Part shown: piece after piece, positions 55,477-64,000 of the stretch | Layout: each line of letters starts with the position of its first letter | Position numbering within the stretch: position 1 is the stretch's first letter | Assembly: GCA_023300185.1 (NCBI GenBank) | Contig: CP097092.1 | Coordinates: 372,001 to 436,000 of the forward strand | DNA: 64,000 nt | Source: Lancefieldella parvula | GTDB taxonomy: Bacteria > Actinomycetota > Coriobacteriia > Coriobacteriales > Atopobiaceae | Direction: 5' to 3' | Translations under genes and position numbers: made by a program | Notes under the pieces: model-generated | Database searches by the model: none | Told to the model about the DNA's origin: nothing | The model's input: the letters and a program-made list of their open reading frames with translations, nothing else

Positions 55477-57033
55477 TTATGCGCTGATCAGACCATAGAT
55501 GCGAGAGTATTTATCAGTTAGATACTTGGTGTAGTAGTGGACGTCAAAAGGCTCGCCGCATGCACCCATGATGAGCTCCTTGGAGTCTTTTGCACGGCCC
55601 CAGGTCCAAATACGGCTACCCAGCCACTCCCTAATAGGAGCAAGATCTCCAGATGCGCAGACGGCGTCAAAGTCCATACCCTCAGCAATCATGGCGTGCT
55701 TGTACTGTGCACCATAAGCGCTACCAAGTGCATAGGTTGGGAAGTAGCCAAACTCACCCCATGACCAGTGAACATCCTGAAGAGCACCTTCGGTGTTGTT
55801 TGGAACCGTAACGCCCAGGTACTGCTTGTACTTCTCGGCCCAAAGAGCTGGGACATCCTTTGCAGTAATCTCGCCAGACAAAAGTGCCTGTTCCATTTCA
55901 TAACGGATAAGGATGTGCAGAGGATAGGTGAGCTCGTCCGCTTCGGTACGAATAAGACTTGGCTGTACCTTGTTAGCTGCCGAGAAGAGCTGGAAGGCAG
56001 TGACGCGATTAAGCTGGCCAGGGAAATGCTTGCGCATAAGCTGAATCAGAGGTTCAGCAAATGCCTCAGAAAGGCCAACGTAGTTCTCAAAGAACCTAGA
56101 CTGGGACTCGTGCATACCCATAGAAGTACCGGTGCTCAGAGAGGTAAAACGATACTCCCAGTTAATGCCCTGCTCGTAGAGGGCGTGACCGTTCTCATGC
56201 AGCATGGAATAGACGTTGGAGAGCACGTTATTCTCGTAAGCGTGGCTGGCAACCATGACAAAGCCGATACCAGGGCCACCGGTGTAAGGATGCTCAGTTT
56301 TGCCAAGCCAGTAAGCGTCCTCGTCAAGGCCCTGGAGTTTTACCAGGTCTTTTGCAAGGTCCCACTGACGATTGACGTCAAACTTGCCCTCAAGAGGCTT
56401 GGTGCTTGGCTGACGCTTAGAAGCCATGCAATCGGCAACCAGAGGGACTACCACTTCTTTAACGTTATTGAAGAAGGTGTTGTAGAACTCTCTGTTGGTA
56501 CCGTGCTCAAAATCGCTGAGCAAGAGGTCATATGGGTCTTTAGAAGCATCGCGTGCCTGGCACATCTCTTTGCGAAGCTCAATTAAGCTATCCAGCTTTG
56601 GAGCAAAGAGTGACCAGTCATCGCTGTTCTTTGCCTGCTCCCAGACCTCATTAGCCTCTGTGGTAAGACGAACAAAGTTGCTCTGAAGCTCAACAGGTAC
56701 ATCTACCAGCTGGCTTCTATCGCGACGAAGAATTTTAACTTGTGCGCGATGAGTCTCATCAAGTAGAGCGCGATTCTCGTGAAGTCTATCAAGCAGCGCG
56801 CCAACAGCAGGATCACAGAGGGTCTCCTGGACCTGCTCGCCAAGGATTGCCAGGGCTTCTCCGCGCTCTTCAGCAGCCTTTTTTGGATCGATACATGGTC
56901 CAAAAGAGCCAATCTCATTAGCTGCGTAGTTGAGAGCAAAGAGCTTCTTCTCAAGTTCATCAAGTTTAGCGATATCATCGCGGGGATTTGAAAGCGCTGC
57001 GTTCAATTCAACAGTGTTATGTGCGCTGTCCAT
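55477..57033 (-). CDS. M32 family metallocarboxypeptidase
   Basis: A 518-aa cytoplasmic zinc peptidase. The catalytic motif is LHENGHALYEQGI (HExxH near residue 277), followed by HESQSRFFENYVG, whose His-Glu pair is typical of M32. Other family segments are FDVNRQWDLAKDL and DELTYPLHILIRYEMEQALL. It removes C-terminal residues from peptides with broad specificity. It is a single gene on the minus strand, divergent from the aminotransferase. Confidence 0.9.
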   Translation of the reverse strand: MDSAHNTVELNAALSNPRDDIAKLDELEKKLFALNYAANEIGSFGPCIDPKKAAEERGEALAILGEQVQETLCDPAVGALLDRLHENRALLDETHRAQVKILRRDRSQLVDVPVELQSNFVRLTTEANEVWEQAKNSDDWSLFAPKLDSLIELRKEMCQARDASKDPYDLLLSDFEHGTNREFYNTFFNNVKEVVVPLVADCMASKRQPSTKPLEGKFDVNRQWDLAKDLVKLQGLDEDAYWLGKTEHPYTGGPGIGFVMVASHAYENNVLSNVYSMLHENGHALYEQGINWEYRFTSLSTGTSMGMHESQSRFFENYVGLSEAFAEPLIQLMRKHFPGQLNRVTAFQLFSAANKVQPSLIRTEADELTYPLHILIRYEMEQALLSGEITAKDVPALWAEKYKQYLGVTVPNNTEGALQDVHWSWGEFGYFPTYALGSAYGAQYKHAMIAEGMDFDAVCASGDLAPIREWLGSRIWTWGRAKDSKELIMGACGEPFDVHYYTKYLTDKYSRIYGLISA

Positions 57034-57229
57034 AAAAATCCTCTCTACAAAATTTAGGAGCGACCAGTATGTTTGCCGGTTATATGTAACCGTTTAGCAA
57101 TTGCGTCATATTTTACCCTGTTATTTATTGATATTTGAGCGATACTAAAAAGACTACGTCCTAAAACAATAAGTACATCTTTTCGGCACAATTTTTGCCT
57201 AAAGATGGCCTGTAAGGAGTAAGAGTTCT

Positions 57230-58530
57230 ATGGATGACAGCAGAATCTCGTTTGACGTATGGAGTGATCTTTACGCAGAGCGTGTTCAAACTATGCGTAA
57301 GAGCGAAGTACGAGATTTGTTTGCGGCCCTGTCTCGTCCAGGCGTCATTGCGCTGTCTGGTGGCCTACCAGACATTTCTTCGCTGCCACTTGATCAGGTT
57401 GCAGAGTGCGCTCGACGCTGCGTTGCTGTTGAGGGTCTCAGGTCTCTTCAGTACGGCAACTCTGATGGCCGTATTGAGTGCAGAAGGACTATCTGCAAGA
57501 TTTTGGCTGCTCAGGGCGTCGAGGCTGATCCTGACGAGATGATTTTGACTTCTGGTTCTCAGCAGGCGCTTGATTTCTTGGGTCGTGTCTTTCTTAAACC
57601 CAGGGGACGATATTATCTGTGAGGGTCCAAGCTATCTTGGTGCGTTCCAGGCATTTTCTGCGTATGAGCCTACTGTTCACACCATTGATATGGACGAAGA
57701 AGGTATCAGGACAGATCTTCTCGAGGCAAAGCTTAAAGAGCTTGCAGACCAAGGCAGAAAGCCTAAGTTCATCTACGTTATTCCTAACTTTAATAATCCT
57801 GCCGGCATCACCATGTCTATGCCAAGGCGTCTGCGCCTTCTTGAGCTGGCTCGCCAGTACAACATTCCTGTTGTTGAGGATGATCCGTATGGTCTTATCC
57901 GCTTTGAGGGAGAAGATCTAACACGCCTTAAGACGCTTGATCCAAATGTCATTTATTTGGGAACCACGTCAAAGATTTTTGCCCCTGGACTGCGTCTTAG
58001 CATGGATGGTTGCACCTCGTCACTTCCTTGAGCGCATCAACCTTGCTAAGTCTGGCTCTGATCTGTGTACCAGCCCCTTTAACATGATTCTTGCTGAGCA
58101 CTACTTCAATGAGGTTGATTGGCAAGCAGCGCTTGAGGTGTCTAAGTCTCGCTATAAAGAGAGAAAAGACGCCATGCTCGCAGCGCTTGCAGAGTTCTTC
58201 CCCAAAGATGTTACCTGGACTAAGCCAGAGGGCGGTTTGTTCCTGTGGGTAACCTTCCCGCCATACCTCAATACTGAGCAGTTGCTTCCTCGTGCAATTG
58301 AAGAGGGAGTTGCCTTTGTACCAGGTGTTTATTGCTATCCTGACCAGCGTATTAGTTCAAGTATGCGCCTGTGCTACTCATTTGAGACGCCAGAGCGCAT
58401 TCACGAGGCAATCCGCAGGCTGTCTTTATGCGTCCAAGATCGCATGGCGCTGTATCGCGCATTCCTAGAGGCGGGCGCTCTACCTGAGTCTTCTCATTCT
58501 GAATCTCAATCCTCTGCAAGGGAGTGTTAA
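57230..58530 (+). CDS. PLP-dependent aminotransferase, class I/II (frameshifted)
   Basis: A 432-aa protein if two extra bases (near 57603 and 58003) are removed. It has ALSGGLPDISSLP near the N-terminus, SGSQQALDFLGRVFLKPGD, NFNNPAGITMS, VVEDDPYGLIRF (cofactor Asp and Tyr) and TTSKIFAPGLRLSW with the PLP-binding Lys. This fits the 2-aminoadipate/LysN-like group without an N-terminal helix-turn-helix. The acyl-donor or amino-acid specificity is not evident. It ends 3 bp before the Ddl-like gene and is probably co-transcribed with it. Confidence 0.85.
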
Positions 58531-58532
58531 GT

Positions 58533-59535
58533 ATGGCTACAAAAGTTGCTGTCATTATGGGTGGAGCCTCATTTGAGAGGAACTTCTCGCTCAAAAGTGG
58601 AGCTCTTGTCTCTGAGGCTTTAGAGAAGCACGGGTATGAGGTATTGCCACTTGATGCTGACGCACACCTGGTAGACACCCTTCGTGCCGAGAAACCCGAT
58701 GTTGCCTTTGTGTGCCTTCACGGCGCGGGCGGAGAAGATGGTGCAGTACCTGCGCTTTTGGAGTTCCTCAAGATTCCGTATGTGGGCTCAAGGCCTGCGT
58801 CTTGTAGGGCAGCCTGGAACAAAGCTGACATGCCGTTTATTGTGCGTCAGGCCTGGTCAAAGGAGGAGTCCGAGGTCATCTGGCCTCCTCAGATTGTACT
58901 GACTGCCAGCGCGTTTAAAGATCTTGGGCGCAGCTGCCGCTCTTGATCTGGTTCCCGAGCGCCTTGGTGGCGGCGTTGGCTTCCCTCTAGCAGTCAAGCC
59001 CGTTCACGGCGGCTCTGCTATGGGCCTTTCTAAGGTTGACAGCGCTGACCAGCTTGGACCAGCACTTCTCGGCGCACTTGGTTTTGACGACTCCGTCATT
59101 ATCCAGCAGTGGGTTGATGGCGTTGAAGTAAGCGTTACCGTGCTTTCTGACGCGGATGGCGAGAAAACCCTGCCACCAGTAGAGATTTCAGTGACCAAGG
59201 GTATTTACGACACGGATGCTCGTCTTGATCCAGAGCGTATTCAGCATTTCTGCCCGGTTCGTCCTGAGTCTTTGGCGGCACTTGGCGCAGATCCAGCTGC
59301 TGCTCGTGAGGCTCTTGAGCGCGCAGCTCTTGAGGTGTACACCGCTTATGGCTGCAGAGATCTTGCTCGTATTGATTTTATTTGGGATGGACTTCATGTT
59401 ATGGTCATGGGTCTGAAGACGTTCCCAGGACTCACTGAGACCTCCCTTGTTCCAATGGCTATTGAGGCTGCAGGATACGCTGTTGAAGACGTTCTTTCGC
59501 AGCTTGTTGAGGGTGCGCTTAAGCGCGGCAACTAG
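58533..59535 (+). CDS. D-alanine--D-alanine ligase homologue with altered active site (frameshifted)
   Basis: A 333-aa ATP-grasp protein when one G is removed from the G3 run at 58926-58928. It keeps VIMGGASFERNFSLKSG (Glu as in Ddl), KPVHGGSAMGLSKV and RIDFIW (first Mg ligand). At the second Mg site the usual E-x-N-T-x-P-G is replaced by MGLKTFPG, so Glu becomes Gly and Asn becomes Lys. In the omega-loop the usual KY is RL (TDARLDPE). A peptidoglycan dipeptide ligase is the parent family, but activity is doubtful. The aminotransferase lies upstream and a glucokinase 8 bp downstream. Confidence 0.8.
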
Positions 59536-59543
59536 GGGGTTTT

Positions 59544-60512
59544 ATGGAATACGTATTGGGCATTGATGTTGGTGGCACCACCATCAAGCTGGGACTCTTC
59601 TCTGCAGAGGGAGAGCTACTTTCTGAGCAGAAGGTCAAGACGCCCGCACTTGATAACGAGGGCGGTTATCAGACGGTAACCGATGCTATTAAGCTGATTG
59701 TTCATGGCCAAAAAGCAAGCCGCAACGATGTTATTGCGTGTGGTTTGGATATTCCAGGTCCTGTTGCAGATGACGGAACCGTTGGTCTTCTCGCCAATGT
59801 AGACATTGACCCTGAGGGATTGGTGCAGGCAATTAACATGTGCCTGCCAAACGCAACCATCGCGTTTGTCAACGACGCTAATGCTGCAGCTCTGGGCGAG
59901 GCGTGGGCTGGCGTTGCCGTGGGCGTGCCTTCGTTTGTGTTGATTGCACTGGGAACAGGCGTTGGCGCAGGTGTTGTCGTAGACGGCAAGCTTGCTGCAG
60001 GTGCTTTTGGCGCTGGCGGCGAGATTGGCCACATCATTGTTGAGCCTGAAGAGACGTTGACCTGCGGCTGTGGTCGTCACGGTTGCCTGGAGCAGTACGC
60101 TTCTGCTAAGGGTGTTGTCCGCCTGTACCTGGAAGAATGTGTTGCTCGAGGCGTTGTTCCTGTGAACGTTGAGCACGAGACCGATACGGTGTCTGTGTTT
60201 AGGGCTCATGCTCAAGGCGATGAATGCGCAACCCTTGCTATCCATAAGATGTGCCACTACCTGGGTCTTGCTATGGCGCAGGTTTCGTGCGTGGTCGATC
60301 CTGCCATGTTCTTGATTGGCGGCGGTGTTGCAGGCTCGTTTGCAACGTTTGCTACCGAGCTTCGCGAGTGTTTTGAGCAGTACGCTTTGCCGGTAAGCAA
60401 GGGCGCTCGTATTGAGGCCGCTAGCTTGGGCAATCAGGCTGCAATGTATGGTTGCGCATACGAGGCGCTGCGCCTGAGGCAAGAGCGTTTTGGCCAGGAG
60501 AACGCAGAGTAG
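59544..60512 (+). CDS. ROK-family glucokinase
   Basis: A 322-aa ROK sugar kinase. The phosphate-binding motif is GIDVGGTTIKLG (residues 6-17), the substrate motif FVNDANAAALGEAW, the catalytic Asp in it, ALGTGVGAGVV and the ROK zinc motif GCGRHGCLEQYAS. It phosphorylates glucose or a related hexose using ATP. It sits 8 bp after the Ddl-like gene and before the fructose PTS, from which it is separated by a terminator. Confidence 0.88.
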   Translation: MEYVLGIDVGGTTIKLGLFSAEGELLSEQKVKTPALDNEGGYQTVTDAIKLIVHGQKASRNDVIACGLDIPGPVADDGTVGLLANVDIDPEGLVQAINMCLPNATIAFVNDANAAALGEAWAGVAVGVPSFVLIALGTGVGAGVVVDGKLAAGAFGAGGEIGHIIVEPEETLTCGCGRHGCLEQYASAKGVVRLYLEECVARGVVPVNVEHETDTVSVFRAHAQGDECATLAIHKMCHYLGLAMAQVSCVVDPAMFLIGGGVAGSFATFATELRECFEQYALPVSKGARIEAASLGNQAAMYGCAYEALRLRQERFGQENAE

Positions 60513-60637
60513 GTGTGTGCGAGTTGCGGGTGAAACGTGCGCCCCGCAATCGAGAAATTCGCGTTTCTCGCAAGTCGTAACACTTCTGCGCAAAACATAA
60601 CTTGCTAACTGATTTTTACGTAAAAGTATGGTCATTT

Positions 60638-60672
60638 AAGCTGCTCAGTGCTAACATTGAGCAGCTTTTTTG
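60638..60672 (+). terminator. Terminator before fructose PTS genes
   Basis: AAGCTGCTCA and TTGAGCAGCTT pair around a 9-nt loop, followed by T6. Confidence 0.88.
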
Positions 60673-60718
60673 GTTGTGTTTGGAACAATTCCGAGCACTA
60701 GGATGAAAGGGGAGTGCT

Positions 60719-62225
60719 GTGGCTGACGAGTCAAAGTATGACATCGTTGCTGCTACTGGTTGCCCAACCGGTATTGCGCACACCTTTATGGCTAAGGAGG
60801 CCCTGGAGAAGGCCGCCGCAGCTAAAGGTCTTACCATTAAGGTTGAGACGCACGGCCAGGTCGGTGTAGAGAATGAGCTCACCGCAGCTGAGATTAGGAA
60901 CGCCAAGGCAGTAGTTGTTGCTGCCGATAAGGACGTTCAGGCTGAGCGTTTTGCCGGAAAACCAATGGTAAATGTTGGTGTTACTGCAGCTATTAAGGAT
61001 GCAGAGGGTCTTATCGACCGTGCTCTTGTTGCTCAGCCTGAGGGCGAGCTTGCAGAGGCAGACGACGCTCCAGTCTCAAGCACCATTGAGAAGGAATCTG
61101 TAGGCCACATTATCTACAAGCACCTCATGAACGGCGTTAGCCACATGCTGGTCTTTGTTGTTGCTGGTGGTGTTCTAACTGCAGTTTCATTCCTCTGGGG
61201 CATCACTTCCTTCAGCTCCACCGCACCTGACTACAACAGCTTTGCTGCCATGCTCAAGATTATCGGCGGCATTGCAATGGGCCTCATGGTTCCAGTGCTT
61301 TCTGCTTACATTGCAGAGTCTATCGGCAAGCGTCCTGCTCTTGTTCCTGGTTTTGTTGCAGGTATGATTGCTATCCAGGGTCTTCCAATCAACCCTACCA
61401 CTGGCATGATTGATGCAGGTGGCGCTGGTGTTGGCTTTGGCTTCCTGGGCGGCATTGTCGGCGGCTTCCTTGCAGGTTATGTCATCGTTGGTCTTGAGAA
61501 GCTTCTTGCAGGTCTTCCAAAGAACCTTGATGGCCTGAAGGCAATCTTCCTGTACCCACTGCTTTCCACCACCATTGTTGGCCTGGTTATGCTGGGTATT
61601 TCTGGTCCAATGGCAGCAATCAACACCGGCATGATGAACTTCCTGCGCGGTCTGTCTGCTTCTGGTCCAATTGTCCTTGGTCTTGCAATTGGTTGCATGT
61701 GCCGCATTTGACATGGGCGGCCCAGTCAACAAAGCAGCTTACGTTACCGGTACTGCACTTCTGACCGAGGCTCTTGCTGCTGGTGTTGGTACCCCAACCT
61801 ATGAGTTTGGTACTAACTTCATGGCTGCAGTTTCTGCTGCTTGTATTGTTCCTCCACTGATCACCACCTTTGCTGTTGTTGTTGGTAAGAAATACTTCAC
61901 CAAGTCCGACTTCAACGCTGGTCTGGTCAACTTCGTTCTTGGCTGCACCCACATTACCGAGGGCGCTATTCCATTCATGACCAAGAACATTTGGCCTGTC
62001 ATGCCTATCATGATGATCGGTTCTTCCATCGGCTCCATCCTGACGCTGCTCTTTGGCGTTCATGACCCAGCTCCTCACGGTGGTTTCCTGGTTCTTCCCG
62101 TTGTCGATGGCGGCCTCAAGTGGGTTCTCGCCATTCTCATTGGCGCTGTTGTTGGTGGTATTCTCTTTGTTGCTTTCAAGGCATACGAGTACCGCAAGAA
62201 CGGCAACAAGCTGGTCGAGGACTAA
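60719..62225 (+). CDS. fruA: PTS fructose transporter subunit IIBC (frameshifted)
   Basis: About 501 aa when one base is removed near 61700. The IIB domain at residues 1-105 has AATGCPTGIAHTFMA with the phosphorylated Cys. The IIC domain follows with VVAGGVLTAVSFLWG, AYIAESIGKRPALVPG, GFLGGIVGGFLAGY and, after the break, AAFDMGGPVNKAAYVTG and ITEGAIPFM. It imports fructose as fructose-1-phosphate. No IIA domain is fused or encoded here. GTG start after AAAGGGGAG. The 1-phosphofructokinase follows, as expected. Confidence 0.88.
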
Positions 62226-62312
62226 GCTTTACGCTTAGCACACACTCGGTACCGTTTGAGTTTTGCCCAGAATTTACGTACAGTTTGGGTGCAGACTCAG
62301 ATAATCGAAGTA

Positions 62313-62348
62313 AAATATGGACTCGGCGATTTCGTCGGGTCCATATTT
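62313..62348 (+). terminator. Hairpin between fruA and the 1-phosphofructokinase gene
   Basis: AAATATGGA pairs with TCCATATTT enclosing a second stem CGGCGA/TCGTCGG-like. It lacks a long T run and sits 18 bp before the ATG, so it could be a weak terminator, an attenuator or an RNA-processing site adjusting kinase levels relative to the transporter. Confidence 0.4.
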
Positions 62349-62366
62349 GTTTCAGAGGGAGCTTTG

Positions 62367-63284
62367 ATGATTTACACACTTACCACTAATCCTGCAATAG
62401 ACATGAACGTCAATTCGGGAGTTCCTTCTTATACGCATGTCAACCGTACAACCGATGCCGTTTACACACCAAACGGCAAGGGTCTGAACGTTTCATTTAC
62501 GCTTGCTCACTACGGCGTTGCGTCCACTATCCTGGGCTTTTTCGGTGGCTTCTCGGGCAACTATATTGTTGAAGAGGCATCCAAGATTTGCCCAGTCAAG
62601 CCTGTGTGGATTGACGGTATCACCCGCGTAAACATTTTTGTTACCACGCCAGAAGGCGAGCTCAAGTTCCCTAACGCAGGAGCTCCCGTTATTCGTTCCA
62701 AGCAAGACGAGATGCTTGAGCTGCTGCGTAATGCGCTCGACCTGGACGTGCTGGTGGTCTCCGGCTCGCTTTCTCCTGAGATGGATCCAACCTTCTACGA
62801 CGAGCTCTCTGATCTTTGTCATGAGCGCGGCGCTGAGCTGGTCCTGGACATCTCTCATAAACACCTCGCAGAACTTGTCGAGAAAAAACCGCTGCTCATC
62901 AAGCCAAACGACGAAGAAGTGGCAGAGATCTTTGGTGTCGACGTCCATAACGAGGCCGACGTTCTTCTCGCCCTTCACAAGATTCACGAACGCGGAGCAA
63001 AGAACATCCTGCTTACGCTAGGCGGCGAAGGCGCGTACTTCTTCAACGGCAAGCACGTCTGGCATGCAAACGCCGCGCAGGTAGAGGTGCTTTCGACGGC
63101 ATGCGCAGGCGATTCAACGCTGGCAAGCTTCATGTCGGTTTGGCTTGAGGATCCGTCGGCTGTCGAGAAGGCCCTGACGCGCGCGATGGCTACCGGCGGA
63201 AACGTTGCGATGAGCGCTGGCTTGGGCGACTTTGCGCTGGTCGAGAAGATTGCGGAGTCCATCCACGTTGAGCTGGTGGAGTAG
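62367..63284 (+). CDS. fruK: 1-phosphofructokinase (PfkB family)
   Basis: A 305-aa PfkB sugar kinase starting MIYTLTTNPAIDMNV, the family-typical opening. PfkB features are YTPNGKGLNVSFTLAHYG, LLIKPNDEEVAEIFG and the C-terminal TACAGDSTLASF with the catalytic Asp. It converts the fructose-1-phosphate made by FruA to fructose-1,6-bisphosphate. AGAGGGAG precedes the ATG. The gene order fruA-fruK supports the assignment over tagatose-6-P kinase. Confidence 0.87.
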   Translation: MIYTLTTNPAIDMNVNSGVPSYTHVNRTTDAVYTPNGKGLNVSFTLAHYGVASTILGFFGGFSGNYIVEEASKICPVKPVWIDGITRVNIFVTTPEGELKFPNAGAPVIRSKQDEMLELLRNALDLDVLVVSGSLSPEMDPTFYDELSDLCHERGAELVLDISHKHLAELVEKKPLLIKPNDEEVAEIFGVDVHNEADVLLALHKIHERGAKNILLTLGGEGAYFFNGKHVWHANAAQVEVLSTACAGDSTLASFMSVWLEDPSAVEKALTRAMATGGNVAMSAGLGDFALVEKIAESIHVELVE

Positions 63285-63500
63285 GAGCGGACGTGTTGCG
63301 CGTGGAGGTGTGCGGATGCGCGGTCTTGCGCGGCGGCGCCGGAGGTGCGCGGGGTGTGCGAACCCACGGGTTTCTCGGCGTATGGCGTGCGCAAGTCTCC
63401 ATATCTGCAAAATAAGTCTTTTCTCGCTTCTTGATTTCGTGTAACGTATAAGGGCTAATGTGATAATTAGGTTTTCGAACCTCTAAAGAAGGAGAGTGCA

Positions 63501-64000
63501 ATGTCCGGACACTCTAAGTGGGCCACAACCAAGCACAAGAAAGCAGCTATCGACGCTAAGCGTTCTTCGCTGTTCTCTAAGCTTTCCCGCAACATTACTG
63601 TTGCCGCAAAGATGGGTGGCGACCCAAATCCGGACAACAACGCTAGCTTGTCTGCCGCTGTTGCCCGTGCTCGCATGGTTTCCATGCCTAACGCAAAGAT
63701 TCAGGCCGCTATCGATAAGGCATTTGGCGCTGGTGCTGATGCTGCCATTTACGAGGAGATCGTTTACGAGGGATACGGTCCTGCAGGTGTCGCAGTTTAC
63801 GTTGACTGCCTGACTGACAACAAGAACCGTACCGCAGCAGACGTTCGTTCCGCATTTACCCACTCTGGCGGCAATCTTGGTACCGCTGGTTCCGTTGCGT
63901 TCCAGTTTGAGCGCAAGGGCTCCATCGCAGTTGACAAGGTTATTGTCTCCGAGGAGAAGAAGGTTGCTGACCGCGAGAACGCTGTCGATGAGGACGAGTT
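63501..64000 (+). CDS. YebC/PmpR-family protein, partial at window end
   Basis: The frame opens at an ATG after GAAGGAGAG and remains open to the window edge (166 codons). It begins SGHSKWATTKHKKAAIDAKR, has the basic FSKLSRNITVAAKMGGDPNP and reads NIDKAFGAGA-like and EEIVYEGYGPAGVAVYVDCL, all typical of YebC. Family members act in transcription regulation and, as shown more recently, in ribosome rescue at proline stretches. The full protein is normally about 250 aa, so roughly a third is missing here. Confidence 0.92.
   Translation, partial: MSGHSKWATTKHKKAAIDAKRSSLFSKLSRNITVAAKMGGDPNPDNNASLSAAVARARMVSMPNAKIQAAIDKAFGAGADAAIYEEIVYEGYGPAGVAVYVDCLTDNKNRTAADVRSAFTHSGGNLGTAGSVAFQFERKGSIAVDKVIVSEEKKVADRENAVDEDE

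Noticed and set aside
59616..60635. Minus-strand frame of 339 codons opposite glucokinase
   Set aside because: Glucokinase motifs on the plus strand are complete, and the antisense product has no recognisable domain or start signal.
20100..61720. Programmed ribosomal frameshifting as explanation for broken genes
   Set aside because: Breaks occur in many unrelated genes, in both directions, without a shared slippery heptamer, downstream pseudoknot or internal Shine-Dalgarno.
1..64000. tRNA or rRNA genes
   Set aside because: No cloverleaf with a GTTCGA-type T-loop and CCA-side acceptor stem, and no rRNA signature, was found in the spacers inspected by eye.

Overview
The window reads as chromosome of a low-to-mid GC actinobacterium of class Coriobacteriia, most likely family Atopobiaceae (Lancefieldella/Atopobium-like). 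This rests on recognisable protein families, dense gene packing with strong Shine-Dalgarno sites, and AT-rich spacers. It is an inference from memory, not a search. No rRNA, tRNA, CRISPR array, prophage or complete insertion sequence was seen.

Layout. 0.3-8.3 kb: HD hydrolase, MetE-like enzyme, WYL regulator, HIRAN protein, acetyltransferase, and an overlapping cydD-cydC-YgbA_NO operon. 8.5-14.6 kb: Pr6Pr membrane protein, a 462-bp repeat element, a three-gene membrane cluster around an MFS transporter, then a leftward Mn/Zn/Fe-type ABC importer with a palindromic operator and a 46-aa protein downstream. 14.8-18 kb: KduD-like dehydrogenase plus KdgT permease next to an AraC regulator. 18.4-27 kb: cell-envelope block with a YidC-teichoic-acid polymerase fusion, a broken LTA-synthase-like phosphatase-fold protein, a cell-wall-binding fragment, a LOTUS-DUF3825-like protein and a membrane-anchored glycerophosphodiesterase. 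27.2-36.2 kb: Zn/Cd-type P-ATPase, TrmB, YfbR, amidohydrolase, COG0523 GTPase, sirtuin and CBS-type pyrophosphatase. 36.5-48.9 kb: MORN protein and OafA acyltransferase, EttA, ferritin, DMT transporter, asparaginase, GH25 lysozyme, DUF1846, Pth2 and a prepilin peptidase. 49.6-64 kb: small regulators, lipoproteins, ManA, MscL, M32 carboxypeptidase, aminotransferase, Ddl-like ligase, glucokinase, fructose PTS with 1-phosphofructokinase, and the start of yebC.

Two repeat phenomena stand out. First, a roughly 460-bp non-coding element bounded by near-palindromic hairpins occurs in inverted orientation at 9.2 and 54.4 kb. It carries a module of three 25-bp motifs that recurs alone at 39.4 kb. A different 22-bp motif has the same forward-forward-reverse geometry at 16.8 kb. 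Second, the 10-mer CGAGAAACCC occurs at least 17 times on the two strands, where about 0.12 is expected from equal base use. Within genes it lies on the coding strand, and it also forms terminator stems.

Caution on quality. About 22 single-base frameshifts break 13 genes between 20.1 and 61.7 kb, several of them clearly at homopolymers. None was seen in the first 20 kb. Gene lengths differ from multiples of three by amounts consistent with these shifts, so most look like sequencing or assembly errors rather than real pseudogenes.
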